Source: JAHBXE01 sp044222195
GTDB taxonomy: Bacteria; Planctomycetota; Phycisphaerae; Phycisphaerales; UBA1924
Direction: 5' to 3'
Length of the DNA stretch: 64,000 nucleotides
Assembly: GCA_044222195.1 (NCBI GenBank)
Contig: JBGANS010000004.1
Location: 62,001 to 126,000, forward strand
Part shown: positions 43,256 to 52,238 of the stretch, in pieces
How the letters are laid out: every line of letters starts with the position of its first letter
Position numbering within the stretch: position 1 is the stretch's first letter
Notes under the pieces: model-generated
Told to the model about the DNA's origin: nothing
What the model saw: only the letters and a program-made list of their open reading frames with translations
Databases searched by the model: none
Translations under genes and position numbers: made by a program

Positions 43256-44317
43256 ATGCGGCACACACAAAGGCAAGGCGGATTCACTCTCATCGAGCTG
43301 TTGGTCGTCATCGCGATCATCGCGCTGCTCATAGGACTATTACTCCCGGGATTGCAGGGCGCACGCGCCTCCGCCCGGGCGATGAAGTCCGCATCAAACG
43401 CTCGCCAGGTTGCTCAGGCGGTCACGATCTACACGGTTGCCGAGAAGTACTTCCCCGCCTCGTACCTCTACCCCAAAGACCCCATCACGACCGAATGGCG
43501 CCTCCAGGACCAGGTCGAAAACCACCCCACGCCCGGCAACGGCTACCTGCACTGGAGCCAGTTCCTGTTCGACACCGGCTCTCTTCCGGAAGAAGCGTTC
43601 AAAAACCCCGCCGCGCTGCACGGAGGCGCTCCCGCGACCAACCCCGGAGGCAACTCCGACAACTGGGAGACGGGCCAGGTCAACGGAACCGGTGGCGGTC
43701 CCGGTTCACCTCAGCCCGAGGACCGGCAGGTCAAACGAATGGGGTACACCGGCAACGCGGCGATCTTCCCTCGCAACAAGTTCAACGGCTCCGGGCCGCG
43801 CAAGAACATCTTTGTCAACCCCGCCGTCGTTGACGGCAGCCAGGTCGGCCCCTCCAAGACCATTCTCATCTCCGAGTTCATCAGCACCGGAGACTGGAAC
43901 GTCATCGGAGCGAGCGCCGGCGGCGGGTTTGAGAGCAAGAGCCACCGAGCGATCGCACCCTTCCTCGGCATCTCTTCCGGTTCGGATGTCTACAACGAAC
44001 CCCCGGGCGGCCCACGGTTCTATTACCCAACCACCAGCGCCATTAAGCCTGTCAACGAGATACCCGCGTTCGCGATCGACACGCCCAATCTCTCGCTGCT
44101 CAACTGCCTGGGCCGGTCGCATCCCGGAAAGGGTGGGGACCGGCGCGAAGGCGGGTCTGGCACCTACGCCTTCTGCGACGGCCACGCCGAACAGATGCAC
44201 GTGAAAGACACGCTCCGCAAGCGCCTCTGGGGCGATGCGTTCTACAGCCTTAGCGGCGACAACAAGATCAAGAAGGGCTGGGGCCCCAACGGAGGGACCA
44301 ACCCCGACGCCCCGTGA
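43256..44317 (+). CDS. Pseudopilin-like protein with prepilin cleavage/methylation motif
   Basis: 353 residues. QGGFTLIELLVVIAIIALLIG is a type IV prepilin/pseudopilin signal, cut between Gly and Phe, with the membrane helix that follows. The globular part is typical of the planctomycete pseudopilin family, including the late CLGRSHPGKGG...FCDGHAE stretch (H...DG motif). These proteins are abundant in planctomycetes and are thought to form secretion-type pseudopili or surface fibres. GGAG lies about 9 nt before the ATG. No type II secretion genes are adjacent. Confidence 0.85.
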   Translation: MRHTQRQGGFTLIELLVVIAIIALLIGLLLPGLQGARASARAMKSASNARQVAQAVTIYTVAEKYFPASYLYPKDPITTEWRLQDQVENHPTPGNGYLHWSQFLFDTGSLPEEAFKNPAALHGGAPATNPGGNSDNWETGQVNGTGGGPGSPQPEDRQVKRMGYTGNAAIFPRNKFNGSGPRKNIFVNPAVVDGSQVGPSKTILISEFISTGDWNVIGASAGGGFESKSHRAIAPFLGISSGSDVYNEPPGGPRFYYPTTSAIKPVNEIPAFAIDTPNLSLLNCLGRSHPGKGGDRREGGSGTYAFCDGHAEQMHVKDTLRKRLWGDAFYSLSGDNKIKKGWGPNGGTNPDAP

Positions 44318-44480
44318 GCTGGGCACCGATGGTGGAGGGAGAAAGACGCCCGCTCGCGTGAAAGCGTGGGCGAGGTGGTTCGCCAAAGGGCGAAGAGTGT
44401 GCGGTGAACGGTCGCAACAAGCGCCCGGAGGTATCGCATGGCGTGAGGCGAACAGTAACCACTTTGAGGGAGAATGATTC
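44318..44480 (+). other. Leader region with two hairpins
   Basis: CGCCC...GGGCG around an internal CGC/GCG stem (about 44347-44372) and a perfect TTCGCC/GGCGAA hairpin with AAAG loop (44379-44394) lie between the pseudopilin and the dockerin protein. They could end the first transcript or form a structured leader for the second. Confidence 0.35.
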
Positions 44481-47138
44481 ATGCAACGCATCTTGAGGAA
44501 CACGATCGGTCTCGCGGCCGCGGCCGGCTTTGCCGTCAGTGCATACGGGCAGCAGCCGACGGTGGTCAATCTTTCGGGCGCGACGCTTCTGGAAAACTTC
44601 TTGAAAGCGCCCGCCGCGACCAACGACTATCTCGACTGCGACGGCGACGGCATTGCCGGCATTCTGAACACGGGAATCGACAACCTGACTCCCACGACAA
44701 CGAGCATCGCGTTCACCTCGGCAGATCGTTGGGTCGTGACCTATCGCGTTTCCGGGTCGGTGGCGGGATACCAGGAGCTGATTGACTTCGGCCAGGTCGC
44801 ATCCGGCTCGTGCTCGGCTCCGACGCTCTGGCCGGGCAACTTTGTGACCGGCGACGCCGCCCTCGTGAACGCGCCGACGGTCGTGTTCGGGAACACGTCC
44901 GCCGGTCCCGTGCAGAACAACAACGCATCGAAGCAATACTACAACGGCACACTCATCTATGACACCTCTGTCGTCCCGAACGTCTTTCACGCGCTGTACA
45001 CACCTTCCAATGTCGCAGGACTGCCCATCGCGGCAAAGCTCACGGCTCCCAACTTCCTGTCGGCGGTGACTGGAAGCCCCGCCGCGGGCGGATACCGCGT
45101 CGATGTCACGCCCGTCGATGTCCCGAGCACCTGGGCCGTTCGAGGGAGCGGAACGGGCAACAGCGCGGCCCTTAACAGGCTTCCCGGACAGAAGGGATAC
45201 GGACTGAACCCGCGGACATCGGTAAACGCCCAGGGCACGGGCGGCGGTTTTGTTTACAACCTCGCGAATCTTGGTGTTCGCAACTTGAACGTCGGGTCAC
45301 CGGACTGCAACACGATCTTCGACTCGCAGCTTGCCTTCGCTCCCATCGCGATGATCACGAGCTTCGGGACAGGTGTTCGCCAGATGGACCAGACGGAAGT
45401 CAATCACTTCTTTGCTACCGGTCGTATGTTTAACGGTGAGAACCTCGTTGCCGTGACCCGCGAAATCGGGTCCGGCACGCGCAACGGATTCAACAACACC
45501 GCGGGAACCGATCCTTCCTTTGGAGTCGGCGACAACGTCGGAGGCGTAGCCCCGCAGGGCGGCACGACCGGCAATACGAATATTGTGGGCAATGAGTACG
45601 CCCCGTCCAACAAGATCGGCAGCGGCGACGTAGAGACAACCATTCGAAACAGCCGTCTTGGCATGGGCTACTCAGGAGCGGAACGCTTTACGGTTGCCAA
45701 CTCCGCACGATACGACCTGGTCGCCGTCCGCTGCAGCATCGCGGGCGGTACGGCCTACACCCGCCCAACGCTGAACAACATCCTCGATAACGTTCCCGGC
45801 GGCAATCCGGCTCTGTGGTCCATCGGCGGGCCGGCGATTCTCGCCACTGTCGGCGACCCTCGCAATCAGGCCATGATCGGCGGAACGCCCGGCAATACCA
45901 ATCCGCGCATGGCCAACACCGAGGCTGCGGCGTTCGTGAACAACATCACCCGCTCGATCGAGAACTTCATCTCGGTCCCCGGCACGCCACAGACTTTCGG
46001 CATGCCCGGGGAGTGGGCGGCGACGCTGCTCATCCTGAATCCCGCCCGCAAGTACATCAACGACCCCGCAAACCCGACGCAGCTCATTGTCAATCCCGGT
46101 TACAACGCGTCCCTGAGCCCGGGCCTCCTGGGGCCGTTCAGCGTGCTCGACGATGCCCAGTTCCAGAACTTCGGGACCGGGTCGCCGAATCTCGCGGGTC
46201 AATCTCCCAGCCGCAAGTCGGGCGTGGGCATCACGTACTCGGACGGCGTTACCAACGGAGCGAACTACATCAACCAGGCCGGCGCGAGCATCGGCTACAA
46301 CACGACCCTCACCACGCGCAACCGCATCGCCGGCGACTTCAACGGAGACGGTCTGCGTGACCTCAACGACGCCTCCGAAATGCTCAAGGCGTTCCGCCAG
46401 CGTAACGGTGGACCCGCGTGGGCCGCTCCCGCCTTCACCGGCCCCACGCCCGGGTCCGGCACTGCGGGCAGTGACGCTGTCATCGAAATCCTCGGCGACT
46501 TCAACGGTGACGGCAACTTCGACGCCAAGGATGTCCGCTACTGGGCCGACGGCCTCGCCATCGACCCCGGCACCGGAAAGCTCGACCGCAAGAAGGGCTT
46601 CGAAGCGATCGACAACGCCTGGTTCACGCTCACGGGCAGCAACAACTTCTTCGGCACGACCAAGTCCGGCGGCCCGGCGTACGTTGCTGGCGAATCCCGC
46701 TTTGACGTCATCGGCTCGGGCGGAATCGCCCGCGGATGGGCCCCCGTCGGCGCTAACGGCGTGATCGACGCCGCGGACGTCGCCTACGTGTCCGCGCAGT
46801 TCATTGGCAATCCGTTCGTAGTGGATGGCAACGCCAACTGGAACAACACGGCGGAGGCCGTGGGCTTCGACCTCTCCGGCGACATGACCGGCGACCTCAT
46901 TGTCAACCAGCTCGATCTCGACGCCATCAACGCCGCGATCGGCGGGGCCGCCTGCTACGCGAACTGCGACAACAGCACCGGAACGCCCCGACTGACGGCG
47001 AACGACTTCCAGTGCTTCATCAACAAGTTCGCGGCGAACGACACGTACGCGAACTGCGACCTGAGCACCGGAATCCCGGCCCTCACGGCCAACGACTTCC
47101 AGTGCTTCATCAACAAGTACGCCGGCGGCTGCCCGTAA
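44481..47138 (+). CDS. Secreted substrate-binding-like protein with EF-hand repeats and C-terminal GC-type dockerin
   Basis: 885 residues with a signal peptide ending near AYGQQ. The first 550 or so residues resemble a phosphate/PstS-type binding fold (VNLSGATLLENF at the start, VTREIGSGTRNGF further on). Then come calcium-loop segments GDFNGDGLRDLND, GDFNGDGNFDAKD and SGDMTGDLIVNQLD. The tail has two copies of ANDFQCFINK(F/Y)A with preceding YANCD, the Cys-bearing dockerin-like module I associate with Phycisphaerales. It is probably exported and anchored via the dockerin. GGGAG precedes the ATG, and a strong terminator follows. Confidence 0.8.
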   Translation: MQRILRNTIGLAAAAGFAVSAYGQQPTVVNLSGATLLENFLKAPAATNDYLDCDGDGIAGILNTGIDNLTPTTTSIAFTSADRWVVTYRVSGSVAGYQELIDFGQVASGSCSAPTLWPGNFVTGDAALVNAPTVVFGNTSAGPVQNNNASKQYYNGTLIYDTSVVPNVFHALYTPSNVAGLPIAAKLTAPNFLSAVTGSPAAGGYRVDVTPVDVPSTWAVRGSGTGNSAALNRLPGQKGYGLNPRTSVNAQGTGGGFVYNLANLGVRNLNVGSPDCNTIFDSQLAFAPIAMITSFGTGVRQMDQTEVNHFFATGRMFNGENLVAVTREIGSGTRNGFNNTAGTDPSFGVGDNVGGVAPQGGTTGNTNIVGNEYAPSNKIGSGDVETTIRNSRLGMGYSGAERFTVANSARYDLVAVRCSIAGGTAYTRPTLNNILDNVPGGNPALWSIGGPAILATVGDPRNQAMIGGTPGNTNPRMANTEAAAFVNNITRSIENFISVPGTPQTFGMPGEWAATLLILNPARKYINDPANPTQLIVNPGYNASLSPGLLGPFSVLDDAQFQNFGTGSPNLAGQSPSRKSGVGITYSDGVTNGANYINQAGASIGYNTTLTTRNRIAGDFNGDGLRDLNDASEMLKAFRQRNGGPAWAAPAFTGPTPGSGTAGSDAVIEILGDFNGDGNFDAKDVRYWADGLAIDPGTGKLDRKKGFEAIDNAWFTLTGSNNFFGTTKSGGPAYVAGESRFDVIGSGGIARGWAPVGANGVIDAADVAYVSAQFIGNPFVVDGNANWNNTAEAVGFDLSGDMTGDLIVNQLDLDAINAAIGGAACYANCDNSTGTPRLTANDFQCFINKFAANDTYANCDLSTGIPALTANDFQCFINKYAGGCP

Positions 47139-47160
47139 CCAAAGCCAGTCCTTGCCTCTC

Positions 47161-47195
47161 GCGGGCCCGGCGCTCCACTGCCGGGCCCGCTTTTC
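47161..47195 (+). terminator. Strong intrinsic terminator
   Basis: GCGGGCCCGGC and GCCGGGCCCGC form a perfect 11-bp stem with an 8-nt loop, followed directly by TTTT. It ends the dockerin gene, and its stem could also stop the convergent arsenic operon. Confidence 0.9.
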
Positions 47196-47637
47196 AATTC
47201 GGTACTCCAGCCTCCGCGAGCCAGGCGTCGATCCGCTCGGCGATCTCGTCACGAACCCTGCGAAAGGCGGCGAGCCGCTCGCCCGGACCGCCGGTGGCCG
47301 CGGCGGGATCGTCGAAAGGCCAGTACAAGGTCTGCGTCGCGAACGGATAGATTCGAGGGCAAGAATGTTGAGCGCTTTCGCACAGGATGACCGCGTGACG
47401 GACACTTCGCTTCCCGAGGTACTCGCTCGAGTTCTTCGACCGCAGGCCTGAGCACTCGATCCCCGCCTCGGACAGGGCCTGAATAGTGAGCGGGTTGACG
47501 CCTTTGGGTTCCAAACCCGCACTCGCCACTTCGAACCGATCCCCCGCCCGGTGGCGAAGAATGGCCTCGGCCAGAATGCTTCGGGCCGAGTTCCCCGTGC
47601 ACAGGAACAACACCAGCGGCTTGCTCGCTTGGGTCAT
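47194..47637 (-). CDS. arsC: Arsenate reductase, thioredoxin-coupled low-molecular-weight phosphatase type
   Basis: 147 residues. The P-loop is CTGNSARS (Cys13, Arg19). Two more cysteines, Cys86 and Cys93 in CESAQHSC, give the CX6C relay of Staphylococcus-type ArsC, and FDDPA is the family aspartate motif. It reduces arsenate to arsenite with thioredoxin. Its ATG overlaps the arsM stop (ATGA), so it is the last gene of the arsenic operon. Confidence 0.92.
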   Translation of the reverse strand: MTQASKPLVLFLCTGNSARSILAEAILRHRAGDRFEVASAGLEPKGVNPLTIQALSEAGIECSGLRSKNSSEYLGKRSVRHAVILCESAQHSCPRIYPFATQTLYWPFDDPAAATGGPGERLAAFRRVRDEIAERIDAWLAEAGVPN

Positions 47638-48560
47638 GGGGCGACAGCCTTTCGCGCTGAGATGTCCAGACTCGTGATGTACTCCCCGGGCGTGGACCCA
47701 GACGGTAGCCCGGCGATGATCTTCTTATAAAGCGGGTCCTGCCAGCGTGTCATCGCGTCGACATACGCTGGCTTGGGAGCCAGCACAGCCTGCGTCAGTC
47801 CCGCCCGCAGTACCATCGCGCGCGACTCCTCCACGAGCACCGCCCCGGCGATGCATCCGATCAACGCTTCCAGGTCTTCCCTGACCGATTCCGGCAACGG
47901 CTTGACGAGCGCCAGGTCTGAAATCGCCACCCGCCCGCCCGGCTTCAGAACCCGGGCAATCTCCTTCCACACCCGCGGCTTGTCCGGCGACAGATTCAGC
48001 ACGCAGTTCGAGATGACGACATCGACACTCGCATCGGCAACCGGGATCGCTTCGATCTCGCCAAGACGAAACTCGACGTTGTCCAGGCCGGACTGCTCGC
48101 GGTAGGCAGCGATGTTCCGACGGGCCTTCGACAGCATGTCCGGCGTCATGTCCACGCCGATGACTCGCCCGGTCGCACCAACTTTGGGACCCGCGACAAA
48201 GCAGTCGAATCCGCCGCCGCTCCCCAGATCCAGCACGACTTCGCCCGCACGCAGCGATGCGAGCGCCGTGGGATTCCCGCAGGACAGCCCCATGTTCGAA
48301 CCTTCCGGGAGCACGCGTACGTCCTGCTCTGAATACCCGACCGCGCGGGCCACATCATCCGGTGACAGCACGGCTGGACCGCAGCACCCCCCCCCCGCAC
48401 CTCCACAGCAGCTTGAAGCGCCTGAATCGCGCGCAATCTTGCCGTAACCGGCACGCACCTGCTCTCGCACGGCCTCTTCTCGCTCCCGCGACACAGCGGT
48501 CGCCGGTTCGGAACTACAGCACGAATCCGAGCAGCACGCCTTCGAAGACTTGGGTTCCAT
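47634..48560 (-). CDS. arsM: Arsenite S-adenosylmethionine methyltransferase
   Basis: 308 residues. The SAM site is VVLDLGSGGGFDC. The three conserved arsenic-binding cysteines are Cys94 (GLSCGNP), Cys186 (ISNCVLNLSPDK) and Cys236 (IGCIAGA). The N-terminus has extra Cys pairs (ACC, SCC, SCCGG, GGCCG), possibly a metalloid sink. It methylates arsenite to volatile or less retained species. It sits between arsR (39-nt gap) and arsC (4-nt overlap). Confidence 0.93.
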   Translation of the reverse strand: MEPKSSKACCSDSCCSSEPATAVSREREEAVREQVRAGYGKIARDSGASSCCGGAGGGCCGPAVLSPDDVARAVGYSEQDVRVLPEGSNMGLSCGNPTALASLRAGEVVLDLGSGGGFDCFVAGPKVGATGRVIGVDMTPDMLSKARRNIAAYREQSGLDNVEFRLGEIEAIPVADASVDVVISNCVLNLSPDKPRVWKEIARVLKPGGRVAISDLALVKPLPESVREDLEALIGCIAGAVLVEESRAMVLRAGLTQAVLAPKPAYVDAMTRWQDPLYKKIIAGLPSGSTPGEYITSLDISARKAVAP

Positions 48561-48599
48561 TGCGTTCCTTTCAGTTCGCCCTTCCGGGATTCACCGCAC

Positions 48600-48974
48600 T
48601 CAGCAGCACGACCCGCCTCGACCACCCGAACAGCACGACTCCAGTTCATCCGCGAGCGCCCGCAGAGTCCTGGACAGATCCGCGAACCGGACCTTGTAGT
48701 ACACCTCGCGGCCGTTCTTGCTCACCTCCAGCACACCCGACCTCGCCAGCATCGCCAGGTGCCGCGACACGACCGACACATCCACCGAGCAGCACTCGGC
48801 CACCTCCCCAACCGAGCACGCACGCCCGCACTTGGCCAGGCACGCGACCAGCCCCGCCCGCGTCGGATCGCACAGCGCCTTGAACAGCTCCGGGTTCAGC
48901 AGCGCATCAATCGGCCGGCAGCACGCCGCGGCCTGCTTTGGAGTTCCCGGACGACGTTTGCTCGTTTGCGTCAT
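48600..48974 (-). CDS. arsR: ArsR-family metalloid-responsive repressor
   Basis: 124 residues. The winged helix is ELFKALCDPTRAGLVACLAK, then SVDVSVVSRHLAMLARSGVL and REVYYKV. Cysteine pairs at 18-19 and 61-62 and the C-terminal SCC...SCC are candidate As(III) ligands; the usual ELCVCDL box is AECCSVDV here. It probably represses its own operon through the promoter just upstream. The transcript should be leaderless: the -10 ends 6 nt before the ATG. Confidence 0.9.
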   Translation of the reverse strand: MTQTSKRRPGTPKQAAACCRPIDALLNPELFKALCDPTRAGLVACLAKCGRACSVGEVAECCSVDVSVVSRHLAMLARSGVLEVSKNGREVYYKVRFADLSRTLRALADELESCCSGGRGGSCC

Positions 48975-48980
48975 TGTGCA

Positions 48981-49009
48981 AGTATACGATCGGTTCTGAG
49001 AAAGGTCAA
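48981..49009 (-). promoter_or_regulatory. arsR promoter
   Basis: TTGACC (49009-49004), a 17-bp spacer, TATACT (48986-48981), then 6 nt and the arsR ATG. This is the closest match to a sigma-70 consensus in the window. Confidence 0.8.
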
Positions 49010-49116
49010 GTTCAGTTGATCACGGGCAGACGGGCGGCCCGCAGACGAGTCCCGCCCCCGGGCCGCCTGAGTCTCCCGTCCGTGCGCCCCGGAGTGACCC
49101 CGCATAAACTCTCGGC

Positions 49117-50610
49117 GTGCCCGACCTCCTGACCCATCTCGCCAACTGGAAGCCGTTCAAAGCCCTCGTGGTCGGCGACTTCATGCTCGACCAGCAGCTC
49201 TTCGGCGACGCCGAACGCCTTTCCGCGGACGCCCCCGTTCCCATCCTCCACGTTCGCAATCGCACGGACAACCCCGGCGGAGCCGCCAACGTCTGCCTTG
49301 ACCTGACCGCCCTCCGAGGCACGGTCACCGCCTTTGGCATCACCGGCGATGACGCCACGGGCGCCGCCCTCCGCCAAGCCCTTGAGTCCCAGCACATCAA
49401 CACGTCCGGCCTCATTGCCGACTCCGGCCGCCCCACCACGGTCAAGCAAAACCTCATCGGGCTTGCCCAGACCCGTCACCCCCAGAAGATGTTCCGGGTC
49501 GACTTCGAATCCCGCGAGCCTCTGTCGCGCGAAACCTCCGACCGCCTCTTCAGCGCTTTCCAGAAGTCTCTCGCGGGCGGCACCGACGTTGTCTGCATCG
49601 AGGACTACGGAAAGGGTGTGTGCACCCCCGACCTCTGCCAGCGCATCATCAAGGCCTGCCGCGCCGCGAAAGTTCCCGTCCTGATCGACCCCGCCCGCAT
49701 CGAGGACTACTCGAAGTACCGCGGCTCAACCGCGATCACGCCCAACCGCACCGAAGCGGAGCTCGCCACCGGGCGGAGCACCGACCACGAGGCCTCTCCG
49801 GACCACAACGGCCGCATCGCCCTCGCCCTGATGGACCAACTCGATCTCGATGCTGTCATTCTCACGCTCGACCGGCACGGCGCCCTGCTTCTCGAACGCA
49901 AAGGCACTCCCACCGCCATCCCGACGATCGCCCGCGAGGTCTACGACGTCACCGGCGCCGGCGACATGATGCTCGCCGCCATCGCCGCCGCCCGCGCCAA
50001 CGGCCTGTCCTGGACCGACTCCGTCCGCCTCGGCAACGCCGCGGCGGGCCTCGAAGTCGAAGTCTTCGGCGTCGTCCCCATCCCCATCGAGAAGATTCAT
50101 AACGAGCTGCTCCTGCGCGCCGGGCAGGTCCACGGCAAGCTCCGGACGCTTGACCAGGCCCTCATCCAGGCGGCCGCACTCCGCCGTGAGGGAAAGAAAG
50201 TTGTCTTCACCAACGGCTGCTTCGACATCCTGCACAGCGGGCACGTCACGCTGCTTGAGAAGGCCGCCGCGGAAGGGGACTTCCTGGTCCTCGGCCTCAA
50301 CGACGACGCCTCCGTCCGTCGCCTCAAGGGAGAGGGCCGCCCGGTCAACTCCATGGAAGACCGGGCCCGGGTCCTCGGAGCCCTCGGCTGTGTCGGTGCG
50401 GTGGTGCCGTTCACCGAAGACACACCGATCAGGCTGATCGAATCCCTCAAGCCCGAAGTGCTCGTCAAGGGTGCGGACTATCGCAAAGACCAGGTCGTTG
50501 GAAGCTCTTTTGTTGAGTCTTACGGCGGCCGGATCGCCCTGATCGACCTCGTCAAGGGCAAGAGCACGACGGACACGATTGCCCGGATTTCCCGGACTCG
50601 CGATTCCTAG
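49117..50610 (+). CDS. hldE: Bifunctional heptose 7-phosphate kinase / heptose 1-phosphate adenylyltransferase
   Basis: 497 residues. The N-terminal PfkB-type kinase has VVGDFMLDQQLFGDAERLS, NPGGAANV and DVTGAGDM. The C-terminal nucleotidyltransferase begins at VVFTNGCFDILHSGHV and includes LNDDASVRRLKG. Together they make ADP-heptose for the LPS inner core, so this cell probably has a heptose-containing LPS. The GTG start lies 6 nt after TAAACT (49105-49110). Confidence 0.95.
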   Translation: MPDLLTHLANWKPFKALVVGDFMLDQQLFGDAERLSADAPVPILHVRNRTDNPGGAANVCLDLTALRGTVTAFGITGDDATGAALRQALESQHINTSGLIADSGRPTTVKQNLIGLAQTRHPQKMFRVDFESREPLSRETSDRLFSAFQKSLAGGTDVVCIEDYGKGVCTPDLCQRIIKACRAAKVPVLIDPARIEDYSKYRGSTAITPNRTEAELATGRSTDHEASPDHNGRIALALMDQLDLDAVILTLDRHGALLLERKGTPTAIPTIAREVYDVTGAGDMMLAAIAAARANGLSWTDSVRLGNAAAGLEVEVFGVVPIPIEKIHNELLLRAGQVHGKLRTLDQALIQAAALRREGKKVVFTNGCFDILHSGHVTLLEKAAAEGDFLVLGLNDDASVRRLKGEGRPVNSMEDRARVLGALGCVGAVVPFTEDTPIRLIESLKPEVLVKGADYRKDQVVGSSFVESYGGRIALIDLVKGKSTTDTIARISRTRDS

Positions 50611-50616
50611 CCGAAA

Positions 50617-50689
50617 TGGAGCGGAGGAGACTCGAACTCCTGACATCCAGCTTGCAAAGCTGGCGCTCTACCAACTGAGCTACCGCCCC
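50617..50689 (-). tRNA. tRNA-Ala(TGC)
   Basis: The minus strand reads GGGGCGGTAGCTCAGTTGG onward, with anticodon loop TTTGCAA (TGC) in a 5-bp stem, TTCGAGT in the T-arm and a 3' end CCGCTCCA. The acceptor stem pairs fully, with G3-U70, the alanine identity element. CCA is not encoded. Confidence 0.97.
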
Positions 50690-50698
50690 GGCGGCCGG

Positions 50699-50727
50699 AT
50701 AGTACGGGCCCCGCACGCGATCGCCAA
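50699..50727 (-). promoter_or_regulatory. tRNA-Ala promoter
   Basis: TTGGCG (50727-50722), a 17-bp spacer and TACTAT (50704-50699), ending 9 nt before the tRNA 5' end. Confidence 0.7.
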
Positions 50728-50789
50728 CTGGCGGCGACCGGCCCCGCAACCCCATCTCCGGCCGCTTCTGCCCCGCCCGGCGCTCGTGC

Positions 50790-50830
50790 TTGTCCCGAGT
50801 TGTAGCTTACGCTACAGTAGTCTCGGCTAC
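50790..50830 (+). promoter_or_regulatory. mntH promoter with overlapping palindromic operator
   Basis: -35 TTGTCC (50790-50795), a 17-bp spacer and -10 TACAGT (50813-50818). TGTAGC-TTAC-GCTACA (50801-50816) is a perfect 6-bp palindrome lying over the spacer and -10, and a second GTAG-N6-CTAC follows at 50817-50830. A metal-sensing repressor (MntR- or Fur-like) is the natural candidate; none is encoded nearby. Confidence 0.65.
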
Positions 50831-50857
50831 ACATGTGCCGATACTGTTCCTGGCCCC

Positions 50858-52231
50858 ATGAAACGCGATGCCAAACTCATGACAGTCACCACCGCCGACG
50901 CCGGCTGGCGCACCGCCCGCCACTCCCCCTCGCTCCCCGAAGTCCACTCCTCCGTCAGCGTGCCCCACAACGCCCGCCCCTGGCGCAAGATGCTCGCCTT
51001 CCTCGGGCCGGGCCTGCTCGTCTCCGTGGGCTACATGGACCCCGGCAACTGGGCCACCGACCTGACCGGAGGAGCCCGCTTCGGCTACACACTCCTCTCC
51101 GTCATCCTCATCTCAAACTTCATGGCCATCCTGCTTCAGCACCTCGCGCTCAAGCTGGGCGTCGTCACCGGGCGCGACCTCGCACAGGCCTGCCGCGACC
51201 ACTTCTCCCGGCCCGTGTCGTTCACTCTCTGGATCCTGTGCGAAGTCGCGATCGCGGCCTGCGACCTTGCGGAAGTCATCGGCTCGGCGATCGCCCTCAA
51301 CCTCCTCTTCGGTATTCCCCTCCTCTTCGGCGTCCTGATCACCGCCGCGGACGTGATGCTGATCCTGTTCCTCCAGCACAAGGGCTTCAGGATCCTTGAG
51401 ATCATCGTCGGCACATTGATCCTCACCATCGGCGGTTGCTTCGCCTACCAGCTTCTCAAGGCCGACCTCTCCATCTCCGGCATGCTCCGCGGCATGGTCC
51501 CATCCACCGACATCATCACCGATCCCTCCAAGCTCTACATCGCCATCGGCATCCTCGGCGCCACCGTGATGCCCCACAACCTCTACCTCCACTCCAGCAT
51601 CGTCCAGACCCGCGCCTTCACCCGCGACGATCCCGGCAAGTCCATGGCGATCAAGTACGCCACCATCGACTCCACCATCGCCCTGCTCGGCGCGTTCTTC
51701 ATCAACGCCGCGATCCTCCTCCTCGCCGCCGGAGCCTTTCACGGCAAGATCTCTCAAGAAGAAGTCGGCATCGAAGACGCCTACCACCTGCTCCCCACGT
51801 TCCTCGGCGGCGCCGCCGCGACGCTCTTCGCCGTCGCCCTCCTCTGCTCGGGACAGAACTCCACCTTGACCGGAACCCTCGCCGGCCAGATCGTCATGGA
51901 AGGGTTCCTCAATATCCGCCTGCGCCCCTGGGTCCGCCGCCTCATCACCCGCCTCCTCGCCATCGTTCCCGCGTTTATCGTCGCGTGGATCGCCGGCCAG
52001 AAAGGCGTCAACCAGCTCCTCGTCCTTTCGCAGGTCATCCTCTCCCTGCAGCTGAGCTTCGCCGTCATTCCTCTCGTGTGGTTCACCAGCGACCGAAAGA
52101 AGATGGGCCGCTTTGTCAACCGCCGCTGGGTGACCGTCCTCTCCATCATCGTCACCGCCGTCATCGTCGTGCTCAACGTCTATCTTCTCTTCCAGACCGC
52201 CGCGGGCTGGATCGCGCCCGACGTCAAGTGA
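50858..52231 (+). CDS. mntH: NRAMP-family divalent metal (Mn/Fe) transporter
   Basis: 457 residues, about 11 membrane segments. The metal-binding motifs are DPGNWATD (from residue 61) in TM1 and MPHNLYLHS (about residue 240) in TM6. It imports Mn(II) or Fe(II) with protons. The ATG at 50858 is used; a second ATG at 50879 is possible. The stop is 7 nt before uspA, so they form an operon. Confidence 0.92.
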   Translation: MKRDAKLMTVTTADAGWRTARHSPSLPEVHSSVSVPHNARPWRKMLAFLGPGLLVSVGYMDPGNWATDLTGGARFGYTLLSVILISNFMAILLQHLALKLGVVTGRDLAQACRDHFSRPVSFTLWILCEVAIAACDLAEVIGSAIALNLLFGIPLLFGVLITAADVMLILFLQHKGFRILEIIVGTLILTIGGCFAYQLLKADLSISGMLRGMVPSTDIITDPSKLYIAIGILGATVMPHNLYLHSSIVQTRAFTRDDPGKSMAIKYATIDSTIALLGAFFINAAILLLAAGAFHGKISQEEVGIEDAYHLLPTFLGGAAATLFAVALLCSGQNSTLTGTLAGQIVMEGFLNIRLRPWVRRLITRLLAIVPAFIVAWIAGQKGVNQLLVLSQVILSLQLSFAVIPLVWFTSDRKKMGRFVNRRWVTVLSIIVTAVIVVLNVYLLFQTAAGWIAPDVK

Positions 52232-52238
52232 GGAAGCC

